The notes beneath the pieces were generated by a model. That model worked only from the letters and a program-made list of their open reading frames with translations. It did not search any database and was not told the DNA's origin. From the NCBI GenBank assembly GCA_913053875.1, contig CAJXGN010000007.1:124001-188000 (forward strand): a DNA stretch of 64,000 nucleotides, written 5' to 3'. This stretch comes from an uncultured Agromyces sp. Lineage in GTDB: Bacteria > Actinomycetota > Actinomycetes > Actinomycetales > Microbacteriaceae. Below are positions 53,501-62,483 of this stretch, piece by piece. Position numbers and translations under genes: made by a program. The stretch's first letter is position 1, and each line of letters begins with the position of its first letter.

Positions 53501-54237
53501 GCTGGCGCGGCGTGCGCGAGGACGCCGCCGCTCGCGCGCCCGGCGGGGCGGCCGCGGCGGAGCGCATCGATGCCGCCGCGCGCGAGAGCCGGCAGGCGGC
53601 GACCGCGCCGGTGTTCCGGGCGCTCGCCGCGATCGGCGTCGCGGGGTTCGCGATCCTCGCCGGCAACCTGCTCATGTCGCTGCTCGCGGCCGGTACCGCC
53701 GTGGTGCTCGTCGTCGCCGCGATGCGGGCGTGTACGGCGGTCGTGCGCCCGGCGCCCCGCGCGACCCGGGCGCGCGCCGTCGCCGGGTCGACGACGCTCG
53801 TGGTCCTCGCCGGCGGGGTGCCGTTCGTGCTGCAGGCGTCGGGTGCCGCGGACGCCGCGGAGGCGCTCGCACTGTTCGCACCCGGGGACGTCGCCCCGTG
53901 GTGGGCGCCGCTCGCGGTGCTCGGCCTCGCGGCATCCGTCGTCTCGGTGCTGCTGCTCGCCGGCTGGCTGCCGCCGTTCTGGCGCCGCGAATGGGCGCGA
54001 CCGGTCGAGCTCGTGTGGGTGACCGCGGCCGCGGCACTCGCGGGCGGACTCGCCTGGCTCGCCGTCGCCGCAGCCGTCGTCCTGCTCGGCGGGGGCGATC
54101 CCTTCGCCCTGCCCGGCTTGCAGGCCGCCGCGTTCCTCGTGGCCTGGGGCAACCTGCTGTGGTGGGCGCCGGCGTGGGCGGGCGCGGACTTCTCGCCCGA
54201 CGACACGCCCCGCCGGCCGCCCGCCCGGACGGAGTGA
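50593..54237 (+). CDS. Patatin-like phospholipase, DUF3376, with C-terminal membrane domain
   Basis: 1214 aa. The patatin domain (residues 45-350) has the oxyanion loop SLAMRGGVSLAVWIGGAV. The nucleophile is Ser132 in AGTSAGG and the dyad Asp is Asp334 in IVDGAVFDN. A long DUF3376 helical region follows (390-880). About six hydrophobic segments follow from residue 900 (WGLAITALVVVALLVVWLV, GVAGFAILAGNLLMSLLA and others). A serine lipase acting at the membrane is the natural inference. The ATG at 50593 has GAGAGG at about 6 nt. It stops 1 bp before the convergent ABC gene. The heptamer GGATGCC occurs only once in its 3.6 kb. Confidence 0.88.
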   Translation: MAVEVDEATGSADGRRAVRGGPRVPVVPVQGDTRLAHAAAGAVPAFGRTLRVSLAMRGGVSLAVWIGGAVAELDLFRRIRVFERDEGPVAYLLTPGDEPPTAATLERAEVYAELLWLTGYDQVEFDLLAGTSAGGLNAVVYAVAQRAGASLDALRGMWSGVGGLWGLLQLPGHAEIRALMRGEDLFRREVHLGLRDIYGCRPSHPDLVATQVDIDLSATAIDAREELEPDSSEGRAHFRFRSGVETGRTNRIPSRHDAGADRDDDDLSLERLALAARATSSLPGGFEPAEVASPVADGTTRSTDRDDLHHAFSGHRDPVDLDGQPRDVPYRIVDGAVFDNVPIERAMRAARARASDRNADRVLLFLDPDPDPGPDDELVWDDGASKFFRALRAQFTRMFRQEPVSRETAEVQRFNAERRVDEARRRAAVSLVESAGWSRPQVDARRAAYVRSLGAVVSERLAEAISGPSLWQVSTDLPHRHRYLPIARTRLIAFTELVVDDYATAAASAEPMEARLGSASALADAANCVLAWVRDLERVPEAAGSRRFRAFPHERAHAYAALETAVAHGDRATARVLERVRRFVHEAHPKRLAQPTPETARPWMQEWREADAGDAGIARAHASLDHCVRLLLDENDRLRARMGELDEDEVEAVQRSPWLQLQISDATPRAVDLAALLCPAGIPPALSSVRYWSIGVDERPDSPEAFTALVDGQRRAALQEALRAPADRVVPRDLLERLTATGEAATLTPQSKLAGYGLGNFLGFLSASWRVNDWLWGRMDAAAGAVRFFDAVEPNRVDASAAIRTAQDAILHDADRDGEVIAPADCDWSPAEPLRVPPVVEPSFRGSVPVRERLRGGVDALGDLPPGYLVGIASRGLRLIDRAALRPGGTLLRSIVGFVLGVLRPVLAVLPTVIDPPRAAAIAGVVGGAGWLLTWRAFESFSWGLAITALVVVALLVVWLVAAAGGADARWRGVREDAAARAPGGAAAAERIDAAARESRQAATAPVFRALAAIGVAGFAILAGNLLMSLLAAGTAVVLVVAAMRACTAVVRPAPRATRARAVAGSTTLVVLAGGVPFVLQASGAADAAEALALFAPGDVAPWWAPLAVLGLAASVVSVLLLAGWLPPFWRREWARPVELVWVTAAAALAGGLAWLAVAAAVVLLGGGDPFALPGLQAAAFLVAWGNLLWWAPAWAGADFSPDDTPRRPPARTE

Positions 54238-54238
54238 C

Positions 54239-56044
54239 TCAGACCAGGCTGTCCCGCCAGGCCGCATGCAGCCGGGCGAACCGGCCGTCGCCGCCGATCA
54301 GCTCGGCCGGCGAGCCGTCCTCGACGATGCGGCCCCACTCCATGACGAGCACCCGGTCGGCGATCGCGACCGTCGAGAGACGGTGCGCGATGATCACCGC
54401 GGTGCGGTCGGCGAGCAGGGTCGTGAGGCCCTCCTGCACGGCGCGCTCGCTCGGGATGTCGAGCGAACTCGTCGCCTCGTCGAGGATCAGCACGGCCGGG
54501 TCGGCGAGGAACGCGCGCGCGAACGAGATGAGCTGGCGCTGCCCGGCGCTCACCCGGCCGCCGCGCTTGTTCACGTCGGTGTCGTACCCGTTCGGCAGGC
54601 CCTCGATGAACTCGTGCGCGCCGACCGCCTTCGCCGCCGCGACGATCTCGTCGAAGCTCGCGTCGGGCTTGCCGAGGGCGATGTTGTCGGCCACCGAGCC
54701 CGAGAACAGGTACGCCTCCTGCGTGACCATGACGATCGCGCGACGCAGGTCCTTCGGGTGGAGGTCGCGCAGGTCGACGCCGTCGAGGCGCACCGCACCG
54801 CTGCTCGGGTCGTAGAACCGCGAGATGAGCTTCGCGAGCGTCGACTTGCCGGCACCGGTGGACCCGACGAGCGCGATCGTCTGCCCCGCCGGGATGGCGA
54901 GGTCGAACGTCGGCAGCACGACGCGGTCGTCGGTGTACGCGAACTCGACGCCGTCGAACGAGACGTCGCCGCGCGCGGTCCACAGGTCGACCGGGCGCAC
55001 CGGGTCGGGCACGCTCGGCTCCTCCTCGAGCACGCCCGAGATCTTCTCGAGCGCGGATGCGGCGGACTGGTACGAGTTGTAGAACATCGCCATGTCCTCC
55101 ATCGGGTCGAAGAACCGACGGGTGTAGAGCACCGCGGCGAGGAGGAACCCGATCTCGAGCGAGCCGTCGACCACGCGGAAGCCGCCCCAGAGGAGCACCA
55201 TCGCCACCGTCACGTTGCCGATGAGCACGAGGCCCGGGTCGTAGACGCCGAACACCTGGATGACCTTCGCGTTCACGTCGCGGTAGTCCTCGACGAGGTC
55301 GCCGAACTCCTTCTCGTTGCGCTTCTCCTTGCGGAACGCCTTGACCGCCCGGATGCCGGTCATGGTCTCGACGAAGTGCACGATGAGCTTCGCGGAGGAC
55401 TCGCGCGAACGCCGGAACAGCACCTGCGAGCGCTGCTGGAACCAGCGCGTGAGCACGAACAGCGGCACGAGCGCGACCGCGAGCACGAGGCCCGACTGCC
55501 AGTCGAGCGCGATCAGCGCGATCGCCGTGAACGACATGTACAGCACGCCCTGTACGAGCTGGTTGATGCCCGAGTCGAGCAGCTCGCGGATCGCGTCGAG
55601 GTCGCTCGTCTGGCGCGAGATGATGCGGCCCGACGTGTACGACTCGTGGAACTCGAGGCTCAGCTTCTGGGTGTGCAGGAAGACGCGCTTGCGCAGGTCG
55701 ATCAGGATCGCCTGGCTGATGCGCGCCGACTGGCGGATGTACACAGCCACGAGCAGCGCGCCCACGACCGCGGTCGCGAGGTACGCCGCGCCTGCCCAGG
55801 CAAGCGGCAGCCAGTCCTGGTCGAGCAGGGCCGGCAGGCCCTCGGCCACGCCGTACCCGATCAGCGCCGGGCCCGCGACCTGCGCGCCCGTGGAGATCGT
55901 GACGACCAGCGCCGTCCACGCCACCCGCCACCGGAGGGGCTTCAGCAGCGAGCCCAGCAGGCGCAGCGAACGCCGGCGGATCTGCCGCGACTCCTCCTTC
56001 GTGAAGTCGTGGCGCTCCTCGCCCTGTACGCCGACGACGCTCAT
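54239..56044 (-). CDS. ABC exporter half-transporter, subunit B
   Basis: 601 aa. Six membrane helices (40-330) and a nucleotide-binding domain: Walker [13 protein letters not shown], signature [14 protein letters not shown] (LSGGQ changed to VSAGQ), Walker [13 protein letters not shown] and H-loop IIAHRLSTV. It pairs with the half-transporter upstream, whose stop overlaps this ATG (ATGA), as in heterodimeric exporters of the TmrAB/BmrCD type. In such pairs one site is degenerate. Here the catalytic Glu after Walker B is present in this subunit and replaced by Asp in the partner ([10 protein letters not shown]). Substrate: lipids or drugs. Confidence 0.92.
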   Translation of the reverse strand: MSVVGVQGEERHDFTKEESRQIRRRSLRLLGSLLKPLRWRVAWTALVVTISTGAQVAGPALIGYGVAEGLPALLDQDWLPLAWAGAAYLATAVVGALLVAVYIRQSARISQAILIDLRKRVFLHTQKLSLEFHESYTSGRIISRQTSDLDAIRELLDSGINQLVQGVLYMSFTAIALIALDWQSGLVLAVALVPLFVLTRWFQQRSQVLFRRSRESSAKLIVHFVETMTGIRAVKAFRKEKRNEKEFGDLVEDYRDVNAKVIQVFGVYDPGLVLIGNVTVAMVLLWGGFRVVDGSLEIGFLLAAVLYTRRFFDPMEDMAMFYNSYQSAASALEKISGVLEEEPSVPDPVRPVDLWTARGDVSFDGVEFAYTDDRVVLPTFDLAIPAGQTIALVGSTGAGKSTLAKLISRFYDPSSGAVRLDGVDLRDLHPKDLRRAIVMVTQEAYLFSGSVADNIALGKPDASFDEIVAAAKAVGAHEFIEGLPNGYDTDVNKRGGRVSAGQRQLISFARAFLADPAVLILDEATSSLDIPSERAVQEGLTTLLADRTAVIIAHRLSTVAIADRVLVMEWGRIVEDGSPAELIGGDGRFARLHAAWRDSLV

Positions 56045-57990
56045 CGGGTCACCTCCTGCTCGGTGCTGCTCGCGGACTGCGCGGCGGTGCCGCCGGCCCC
56101 GTCGCGCGGATCGGGACCGATGATCGGGATGGCGGCCGTGTCGAGTTCCTCGGCCTTCCGCTCGCGCTCCTCGTCCTCCAGGGACGAGATCACGAAGCGG
56201 TAGTGCTCGCTCGAGGCGAGCAGGTGCGAGTGCGTGCCGACCGCGGTGATGCGGCCGTCCTCGAGCAGCGCGACCCGGTCGGCGAGCATGACCGTCGACG
56301 GGCGGTGCGCCACCACGAGCGCGGTCGTGGTCGCGAGGATCTCGCGCAGCGCGTCCTCGACGAGGGCCTCCGTCTCGACGTCGAGCGCCGAGAGCGGGTC
56401 GTCGAGCACGAGCACCGCGGGGTCCGCCGCGACCGCGCGCGCGAGTGCGAGGCGCTGCCGCTGGCCGCCCGAGAGGCTCATGCCCTCCTCGCCGACCTTC
56501 GTGTCGACGCCCTCGGGCAGGTCGTGCGCGAACTGCGCCTGCGCGATCTGCAGCGCCTGTGCGAGCACGGCGTCCGCCTCGGCCCGCACGGCCGGGTCGT
56601 CGCCCGCCAGCTCGGGCCGGCCGAGCAGCACGTTGTCGCGCACCGACGCCGAGAACAGCGTGGCGTCCTCGAACGCCATCGCGACGTGCGTGCGCAGCTC
56701 CTCGCGCCGGAGCGCGCGGATGTCCACGCCGTCGAGCGTCACGGCGCCGCCGGTCACCTCGTACAGGCGCGTGGTGAGCGAGGTGAGCGTCGACTTGCCG
56801 CTGCCGGTGAGGCCGACGAGCGCCATGGTCTCGCCGGGCTGGAGCCGGAGGTCGACGCCGTCGATCAGGTCGGGCGTGTGCCCCGGGGCATCCGCGTACC
56901 GGAAGTGCACGCCCTCGAACGCGAGCTCGCCGCGCGGCGCGTCGACCGTGGTCGGCCGCTCGGGGTCGGTGATCTGGTTGACCTCGTCGATGACCTCGAA
57001 GAAGCGGTCGGTCGCGGTGCGCGTGTCGAGCGCGAACGCGAGCAGGAAGCCGATCGACTCGATCGGCCACGACAGCACGGTCGCGGTCGCGAAGAACGCC
57101 ACGACCTGGCCCACGCTCATCACGTCGATCGAGGCGAGCCACACGCCGAGCACGAGGCACACCGCGAGGGCGACGTTCGGGATGAGCAGCAGCCAGAGCC
57201 AGATGTTCGACTCCAGCTTCGCCTTCTCCATCTCGGTGCCGCGCAGCTCCTCGGCCTGCGCCGTGAACGTGCCGAGTGCGTGCTTGCCGCGACCGAACGC
57301 CTTCAGCACCCGGATGCCGTGCACAGACTCCTCGACGGCCGTCGCGAGGTCGCCGGCCTGGTCCTGGCTGCGGCGCGCGACCTCGGAGTAGCGGCCCTCG
57401 AACCGGAATCCGATGATCCAGAGCGGCAGGGACAGCACCATGAACACCAGGCCGAGCAGCCAGTTCATCCAGATCAGGATGCCGACGCCGACGACGATCG
57501 TGACGAGGTTGACGATGAGCAGCACGAGGCCGAACGAGAGCCAGCGACGGATGCGGCCGAGGTCGGAGACCGCGCGCGAGAGCAGCTGTCCGCTCGGCCA
57601 GCGGTCGTGGAAGCTCACCGGGAGGTCCTGCAGCTGCGCGTAGAGCGAGTTGCGCATCTCGGCCTCGACGCGCGTGCCCGGGGTCAGCACGAACCAGCGC
57701 CGCAGCGCGATCATGATCGCCTCGGTGATGCCGAGCGCGAGCACGACGAGCACGGCGGGAACGATCTGGTCGGGGTCGCCCTCGGAGAGCGGGCCGTCGA
57801 CGAGCACCTGCAGCACCTGCGGGATGGCGAGCGCGACGAGGCTCGCGATCATCGCGGCGGCGGTGCCGAGCGCGAGGAACGGCACCGCGGGGCGTGCGTA
57901 CGGGTACAGGCGCGCGAGCGTGCGCGGCGTGCTCAGCCGCGGCGGTGGGGTCGGGGAATCGGGTCGGTCGTCGGCCGTGATGGCGGGCAT
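56041..57990 (-). CDS. ABC exporter half-transporter, subunit A
   Basis: 649 aa. Six helices (45-330) followed by Walker [13 protein letters not shown], canonical signature [14 protein letters not shown] and Walker [13 protein letters not shown]. The residue after Walker B is Asp instead of the catalytic Glu, the mark of the degenerate-site subunit of a heterodimer. H-loop VVAHRPSTV. The ATG at 57990 has AAGGA at 7-9 nt. About 300 nt of leader RNA with a small ORF and three hairpins precede it, suggesting inducible attenuation. Confidence 0.92.
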   Translation of the reverse strand: MPAITADDRPDSPTPPPRLSTPRTLARLYPYARPAVPFLALGTAAAMIASLVALAIPQVLQVLVDGPLSEGDPDQIVPAVLVVLALGITEAIMIALRRWFVLTPGTRVEAEMRNSLYAQLQDLPVSFHDRWPSGQLLSRAVSDLGRIRRWLSFGLVLLIVNLVTIVVGVGILIWMNWLLGLVFMVLSLPLWIIGFRFEGRYSEVARRSQDQAGDLATAVEESVHGIRVLKAFGRGKHALGTFTAQAEELRGTEMEKAKLESNIWLWLLLIPNVALAVCLVLGVWLASIDVMSVGQVVAFFATATVLSWPIESIGFLLAFALDTRTATDRFFEVIDEVNQITDPERPTTVDAPRGELAFEGVHFRYADAPGHTPDLIDGVDLRLQPGETMALVGLTGSGKSTLTSLTTRLYEVTGGAVTLDGVDIRALRREELRTHVAMAFEDATLFSASVRDNVLLGRPELAGDDPAVRAEADAVLAQALQIAQAQFAHDLPEGVDTKVGEEGMSLSGGQRQRLALARAVAADPAVLVLDDPLSALDVETEALVEDALREILATTTALVVAHRPSTVMLADRVALLEDGRITAVGTHSHLLASSEHYRFVISSLEDEERERKAEELDTAAIPIIGPDPRDGAGGTAAQSASSTEQEVTR

Positions 57991-58085
57991 GACGGGAGTC
58001 CTTCTGGGCGGCCGGGCGCGCGTGCGCGGGCGTCCGGGTCGTGCGGGGTGGGGAAACGCGACGGGAACGAGGCGTCCCATCGAGG

Positions 58086-58148
58086 CTGCGGCGAGGAGCC
58101 GCAGGGTCGGCCGCCGAGGGCGGCCGCGGGCGCGGCGCTAGGCCGCGC
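58086..58148 (-). promoter_or_regulatory. Three tandem 19-nt hairpins in the ABC exporter leader
   Basis: On the minus strand, in order: hairpin A (58148-58130), arms GCGCGGC/GCCGCGC with loop CTAGC that contains the leader stop codon; hairpin B (58126-58108), arms CGGCCGCC/GGCGGCCG, loop CTC; hairpin C (58104-58086), arms CTGCGGC/GCCGCAG, loop TCCTC. All stems are perfect, each hairpin is 19 nt, and neighbours are 3 nt apart. A ribosome halted near the end of the leader ORF would open hairpin A and alter what follows. Confidence 0.7.
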
Positions 58149-58224
58149 GGCGCCGGGGTCGAATGAGCGAGACGACCCCGCCGACGGGGCCGGTGCCGGC
58201 AGTCATGCCATCTGTCGTCTTCAT
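58138..58224 (-). CDS. 28-aa leader peptide of the ABC exporter operon
   Basis: Small ORF with a strong ribosome site (GGGAGGAAG, about 6 nt before the ATG at 58224), better than that of the transporter gene. It encodes [13 protein letters not shown] and then [15 protein letters not shown]. The Arg-Pro-Arg-Arg-Arg run three residues before the end contains the Arg-x-Arg pattern at which macrolide-bound ribosomes are known to stall. The codons before it (ATT, CGA) are rare in this genome. The stop lies in the loop of a hairpin. It ends 147 bp before the exporter start. Regulation by translating ribosomes is inferred from layout; the inducer is unknown. Confidence 0.65.
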   Translation of the reverse strand: MKTTDGMTAGTGPVGGVVSLIRPRRRAA

Positions 58225-58299
58225 CGCTTCCTCCCGGGCGCTTGTGGTGGATGTCCCTGTGCTCGCGTGTGTCTGGTGGACCGCCGCGGGCAGCCTTAC

Positions 58300-58305
58300 A
58301 GGATA
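58300..58305 (-). promoter_or_regulatory. -10 box of the ABC exporter leader transcript
   Basis: TATCCT on the minus strand, with TTGCAC 18 bp upstream (58324-58329) as a possible -35. Transcription from about 58293 would give a leader of about 300 nt. The 358-bp region between 57991 and 58348 is thus explained by promoter, leader ORF and hairpins. Confidence 0.45.
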
Positions 58306-58348
58306 TGCCCGCGCCTCGCGCGTGTGCAAGGGATCTCTGCGGACCGGT

Positions 58349-59608
58349 TCAGCGTACCCGCACCGACAGGCAGGTCACGCATCCCTCGAGCTTCTCGAAC
58401 TCGCTGATGTCGACCGTGACCACGCGGTAGCCGAGTCCCGACACCATCGTGGCGGTCTCCGGAGCGGAGGACGCCATCAGCACGGTGTCGTCGGCGAGCT
58501 CGACCACGGCGACCCCGGTCGGCTCGGGCACCTCGAGGAAGCGGGGGAACAGGTCGCGGTGCTCGATCAGGTCGGGGTGCCCGAGCACCGTGCCGTCGGG
58601 CAGCGCCGTGACGGCGCTCTTCAGGTGCAGCGTGCGGGTCACGGGCACGGCGACCACGCTCCATCCGCTGGGCAGCAGCAGTTCGCGCAGTTGACGGATA
58701 CCCTCGGCATTCGTGCGCGACGAACTGCCGACGTAGACCGTGGAACCGACCTTCAGCACGTCCCCGCCGTCGAGCGTGCCCGGCTCCTCGACGTGCGCCA
58801 CGTGCACGCCCTTGAGCGATCGGACGACCCGCTCGACCGCCTCCGCCTCGCCCCGCCGCGACTCCGCGCCCGACCGCGTGATCACCGCGAGGTCGTCGAA
58901 CAGCACCACCTGGTCCTCGACGAAGACCGAGTCGGCCAGGTCGGGGGCGCTGTCGACCTCGACCGTGCGCCACCCCTCGGCGACGAGGGCGGCGCAGTAG
59001 TTGTCCCACTGCTCGTCGGCCCGCTCGGCGTCGACCGGCTCCCGCTCGAGGTGGGTGAGCTCGGCCTCGTCGAGGTTGCTGGCCGGGATGCGCACGAGCG
59101 CCAGCCGCTGCTCGGTCGCCCCGCGGCGCGGCGCGTGCGCCAGCACCGACCGCAGCACCCGTGGCGCGACGAACACCTCGGCGGCGACGACGGAGACGAT
59201 GAAGACCAGGTTGATGCCGACGAGCGAACCGAGCACGAACGCGAACATGCGCAGGTCGGGGGCCGCGCCGCCCGCGAGCACCGTGATCGTCGTGCCGACG
59301 AGCGCGGCCAGGCCCGCCGAGGTGAGCCCGGCGGCGGCCGCGAGGAACCAGGCGCGCGTCGCGCCGACCGCGTTCGCGGCCGACAGCAGCAGGAAGGTCA
59401 GCGTGGCGAGCAGCACGAAGTGCCCGCCGACCTGGCCGAACACCGTGGGCGCCTGGCCGCCCGCGACGAACACGCCGAGCAGCGCCGCGACCAGGCCGAT
59501 CGCCGCCGGTGCCGCCGCGGAGGCGAACACGGCGAGCACGCGCCGCCCGTGCACGCGGTCGCGCGGCGCGATCGTGCGGGCGGGGGGAAGCTCGACGGAG
59601 TCGGTCAC
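58349..59608 (-). CDS. Dimethylargininase (DDAH) fused to an N-terminal four-helix membrane domain
   Basis: 419 aa. Residues 20-150 hold four hydrophobic segments (VLAVFASAAAPAAIGLVAALLGVF, HFVLLATLTFLLLSAA, AWFLAAAAGLTSAGLAALVG, MFAFVLGSLVGINLVFIVSVVA). Residues 165-419 are a guanidino-modifying amidinotransferase-fold enzyme. It shows the substrate Asp in DLADSVFVED, the catalytic His in RTLHLKSAVTALPDG, and the catalytic Cys in LEGCVTCLSVRV near the end. DDAH converts methylated arginines to citrulline and methylamines; free DDAH is about 255 aa, so the membrane part is an addition. Start GTG 59608, with TAGGCT (59615-59620) ending 6 nt upstream (leaderless). Confidence 0.88.
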   Translation of the reverse strand: MTDSVELPPARTIAPRDRVHGRRVLAVFASAAAPAAIGLVAALLGVFVAGGQAPTVFGQVGGHFVLLATLTFLLLSAANAVGATRAWFLAAAAGLTSAGLAALVGTTITVLAGGAAPDLRMFAFVLGSLVGINLVFIVSVVAAEVFVAPRVLRSVLAHAPRRGATEQRLALVRIPASNLDEAELTHLEREPVDAERADEQWDNYCAALVAEGWRTVEVDSAPDLADSVFVEDQVVLFDDLAVITRSGAESRRGEAEAVERVVRSLKGVHVAHVEEPGTLDGGDVLKVGSTVYVGSSSRTNAEGIRQLRELLLPSGWSVVAVPVTRTLHLKSAVTALPDGTVLGHPDLIEHRDLFPRFLEVPEPTGVAVVELADDTVLMASSAPETATMVSGLGYRVVTVDISEFEKLEGCVTCLSVRVR

Positions 59609-59614
59609 GGCACG

Positions 59615-59620
59615 AGCCTA
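59615..59620 (-). promoter_or_regulatory. -10 box of leaderless membrane-DDAH gene
   Basis: TAGGCT on the minus strand ending 6 nt before the GTG at 59608, the same hexamer as used by galT, galM and purN. It sits in the 49-bp gap after the dehydrogenase stop. Confidence 0.5.
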
Positions 59621-59657
59621 GCGGCCACGGCGGGCCGGTCCGGGCGCGTGCCGGGGC

Positions 59658-60752
59658 TCAGCGGGCGCGGTCGAGGCGGCCCCGCGCGAGGCGCTCGGCG
59701 GCGGCGAGCGTGGTCGTGCCCGAGGCCGCGGCCTCGCGGAAGACCGCGCGCACGGTGTCGCCGATGGTCGCGACGCGCGCGTCGATCGCGGCCGCGTCGG
59801 CGTCGGGCTCGGAGGCGAGGTCGAGGTAGATGACGCCGCCCGCGTTGACGACGAAGTCGGGCGCCCAGAGGATGCCGCGCTCGGCGAGCAGCGACGCCGA
59901 CTCGCGCCGGGCCAGCTGGTTGTTCGCCGCGCCCACGACGGCGCGCACGCGGAGCTCGTCGATCACGTCGGCGGTGAGCACGCCGCCGAGGCCGCACGGC
60001 ACGAACAGGTCGGCCTCGACACGGTGCGCGTCGGCCGGCGCGACCCACTCGGCGCGGAGCTCATCGGCCAGCTCGCGGCGCGCGTCGACCACGTCGGTCA
60101 CGGTGAGGCGCGCGCCCTCGACGGCGAGGGCGCGCGCGAGGCGCCCGCCCACCTGGCCGAGGCCCGAGATCACGAGGTGCCGGCCTGCGAGGTCGGCGTC
60201 GCCGAACAGCTCGGCCACGGTCGCGCGGATGCCCGCGAGCACGCCCGCGGCAGTGGCATCCGCCGGCTCGCCCACGCCGCCCTGCTCGGGCGGGAGCCCG
60301 CAGACGTGGTCGGTGCGCTCGGCGACGACCGCCATGAGCTCGGCGCTCGTGCCGACGTCCTCCGCGGTCATGTACGCCCCGCCGAGGCTCTCGACGGCGT
60401 CGCCGAGGTCGCGCATGGCCGCGATGCGCTCGTCGGCGGTGAGCGTCACGCCCCGGGGCACGCGGATCACCGACTTGCCGCCACCGCGGGCGAGACCGGC
60501 GGCCGCGTTCTTCAGCGTCATGGCGCGGGAGAGGCGCAGCGCGTCGGCGAGCGCGTCGGTCCAGTGGTCGTACTGCCAGAGGCGCGCACCGCCGAGGGCC
60601 TGCCCGAGCCGCGTCGAGTGCACGGCGACGATGATGGTGAGGCCCGACCGGGCACCCGTCGTGATGAGGATGCGCTCGTGGTCGGGAGTCTCCTCGGTGA
60701 GGAGGTGGGCGGTCGCCGCGTCCGGCGTCGTTGCGGGGTGCGCGAGTGTCAT
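59658..60752 (-). CDS. Leu/Phe/Val-type amino acid dehydrogenase
   Basis: 364 aa of the Glu/Leu/Phe/Val dehydrogenase family, which oxidatively deaminates branched or aromatic amino acids with NAD. The substrate domain has LSRAMTLKNAAAGLARGGGKSVI (catalytic Lys in GGGKS) and AYMTAEDVGTSAELM. The NAD domain has VISGLGQVGGRLARALAVEG. FVVNAGGVIYLDLA and a C-terminal helix close the fold. Substrate preference is not decidable. The ATG at 60752 has AGGAG about 11 nt upstream. A TATCCT box (60834-60839) gives a leader of about 75 nt that includes a small hairpin (60805-60823, arms CGGCGC/GCGCCG). Confidence 0.9.
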   Translation of the reverse strand: MTLAHPATTPDAATAHLLTEETPDHERILITTGARSGLTIIVAVHSTRLGQALGGARLWQYDHWTDALADALRLSRAMTLKNAAAGLARGGGKSVIRVPRGVTLTADERIAAMRDLGDAVESLGGAYMTAEDVGTSAELMAVVAERTDHVCGLPPEQGGVGEPADATAAGVLAGIRATVAELFGDADLAGRHLVISGLGQVGGRLARALAVEGARLTVTDVVDARRELADELRAEWVAPADAHRVEADLFVPCGLGGVLTADVIDELRVRAVVGAANNQLARRESASLLAERGILWAPDFVVNAGGVIYLDLASEPDADAAAIDARVATIGDTVRAVFREAAASGTTTLAAAERLARGRLDRAR

Positions 60753-60881
60753 GGGTGGGTCGCTCCTGGTCCGTCCGCCGGGTGGGCGGCATGGCTGTGG
60801 TGGGCGGCGCCTCGTGAGCGCCGTGTTCCCCTCAGGATACGCCGCGCCGGCACGAGCGGGCGCCCGCGACGCGGACCCCAC

Positions 60882-62483
60882 TCAGTGGAAGAAGTGCCGC
60901 TCGCCGGTCAGGTACATGGTCACGCCCGCGGCCTTCGCCGCAGCGACGACCTCCTCGTCGCGCACCGAGCCACCGGGCTGCACGACCGCGCGCACGCCCG
61001 CGTCGAACAGGATCTGCGGCCCGTCGGCGAAGGGGAAGAAGGCGTCGGATGCCGCGACCGAGCCGCTCGCGCGCTCCCCCGCCCGCTCGACCGCGAGCCG
61101 GCACGAGTCGACCCGGTTGACCTGCCCCATGCCGACGCCGACCGAGGCGCCGCCGGAGGCGAGCAGGATGGCGTTCGACTTGACCGCGCGGCAGGCGCGC
61201 CAGGCGAACTCGAGCTCGGCCGCGAGTGCCTCGTCCGCTGGCTCGCCCGCCGCGAGCGTCCACTCCGAGAACGGTGCGAACGACCGGTCGGCCTGCTGCA
61301 GCAGCAGCCCGCCCGACACCTGCTTCTGCTCGAGCGCGGTCGGCTGGAAGCCCTCGGGCAGCGTGAGCAGGCGGATGTTCTTCTTCGTCGTGAGCACCTC
61401 GACCGCCTCGGCCTCGAACGCCGGGGCGATGAGCACCTCGGTGAAGATGCCGCTGACGGTCTCGGCCATCGCACGCGTGACCGTGCGGTTCGCCGCGATC
61501 ACGCCGCCGAACGCCGACACCGGGTCGCACGCGTGGGCACGCTCGTGGGCGCTCGCGATGGGGTCGGATGCCCCGGGCTCGCCCACCGCGATACCGCACG
61601 GGTTGGCGTGCTTGATGATCGCCACGGCCGGCTCGTCGAAGTCGTAGGCGGCCCGCACCGCGGCATCCGCGTCGACGTAGTTGTTGTACGACATCTCCTT
61701 GCCGTGCAGCTGCACGGACTGCGCGATGCCCCGCCCCTCGGGCGTGGCGTAGAGCGCGGCCGACTGGTGCGAGTTCTCGCCGTAGCGCAGCGACTGCGTG
61801 CGGTCCCAGGTGCCGCCGACCCAGCCCGGGAACCCGGTGCCCTCGTCGTCGGGCGCCACGACGTTGCCGAGCCAGGAGGCGACCGCGACGTCGTAGCCGG
61901 CCGTGTGCCGGAACGCCTCGACCGCGAGGCGCTGCCGTTGCGCGAGCGTCGTGCCGCCCGCGGCGACCGCCTCGGCGACCTCGCCGTAGCGCTCGGGCGA
62001 GACGACGATCGCGACATTGGCGTGGTTCTTCGCGGAGGCGCGCACCATGGCCGGGCCGCCGATGTCGATCTGCTCGACGACGTCGAGCGCCGGGGCGCCC
62101 GAGGCGACCGTCTGGCGGAACGGGTAGAGGTTCACGACGACGAGGTCGAACGCGCCGATGCCGAGCTCGGCGAGCTGCTGCTCGTGGTGCTCGAGGCGCA
62201 GGTCGGCGAGCAGGCCCGCGTGCACGGCCGGGTGCAGGGTCTTCACGCGACCGTCGAGGGCCTCGGCGAAGCCGGTCACGCTCGCCACGTCGGTCACCTC
62301 GTGGCCCGCGTCGCGGATGGTCGCGGCGGTCGACCCGGTCGACACGATCTCGACCCCGGCCGCGGCGAGCGCGCTCGCGAGCTCGAGCAGCCCGGTCTTG
62401 TCGCTGACCGAGACGAGCGCACGGCGCACGGGCACGAGGTCTCGCTCGCGGTAGAGGGAGTGGTCGTGGCTCGGTCCGCTCAT
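60882..62483 (-). CDS. purH: Bifunctional AICAR transformylase/IMP cyclohydrolase
   Basis: 533 aa, last two steps of IMP synthesis. The N-terminal MGS-like cyclohydrolase domain has [30 protein letters not shown] and [15 protein letters not shown]. The C-terminal AICARFT domain shows [12 protein letters not shown] and [14 protein letters not shown], then [21 protein letters not shown] and [11 protein letters not shown]. It uses 10-formyl-THF and consumes ZMP, the ligand sensed by the riboswitch before glyA. The ATG at 62483 overlaps the purN stop (ATGA). Confidence 0.97.
   Translation of the reverse strand: MSGPSHDHSLYRERDLVPVRRALVSVSDKTGLLELASALAAAGVEIVSTGSTAATIRDAGHEVTDVASVTGFAEALDGRVKTLHPAVHAGLLADLRLEHHEQQLAELGIGAFDLVVVNLYPFRQTVASGAPALDVVEQIDIGGPAMVRASAKNHANVAIVVSPERYGEVAEAVAAGGTTLAQRQRLAVEAFRHTAGYDVAVASWLGNVVAPDDEGTGFPGWVGGTWDRTQSLRYGENSHQSAALYATPEGRGIAQSVQLHGKEMSYNNYVDADAAVRAAYDFDEPAVAIIKHANPCGIAVGEPGASDPIASAHERAHACDPVSAFGGVIAANRTVTRAMAETVSGIFTEVLIAPAFEAEAVEVLTTKKNIRLLTLPEGFQPTALEQKQVSGGLLLQQADRSFAPFSEWTLAAGEPADEALAAELEFAWRACRAVKSNAILLASGGASVGVGMGQVNRVDSCRLAVERAGERASGSVAASDAFFPFADGPQILFDAGVRAVVQPGGSVRDEEVVAAAKAAGVTMYLTGERHFFH

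Noticed and set aside
50436..54815. Very long open frames in other frames and on the opposite strand of the patatin gene
   Set aside because: Composition is Arg/Ala-rich without motifs; the true frame has the GTSAGG and DGAVFDN dyad and membrane helices.
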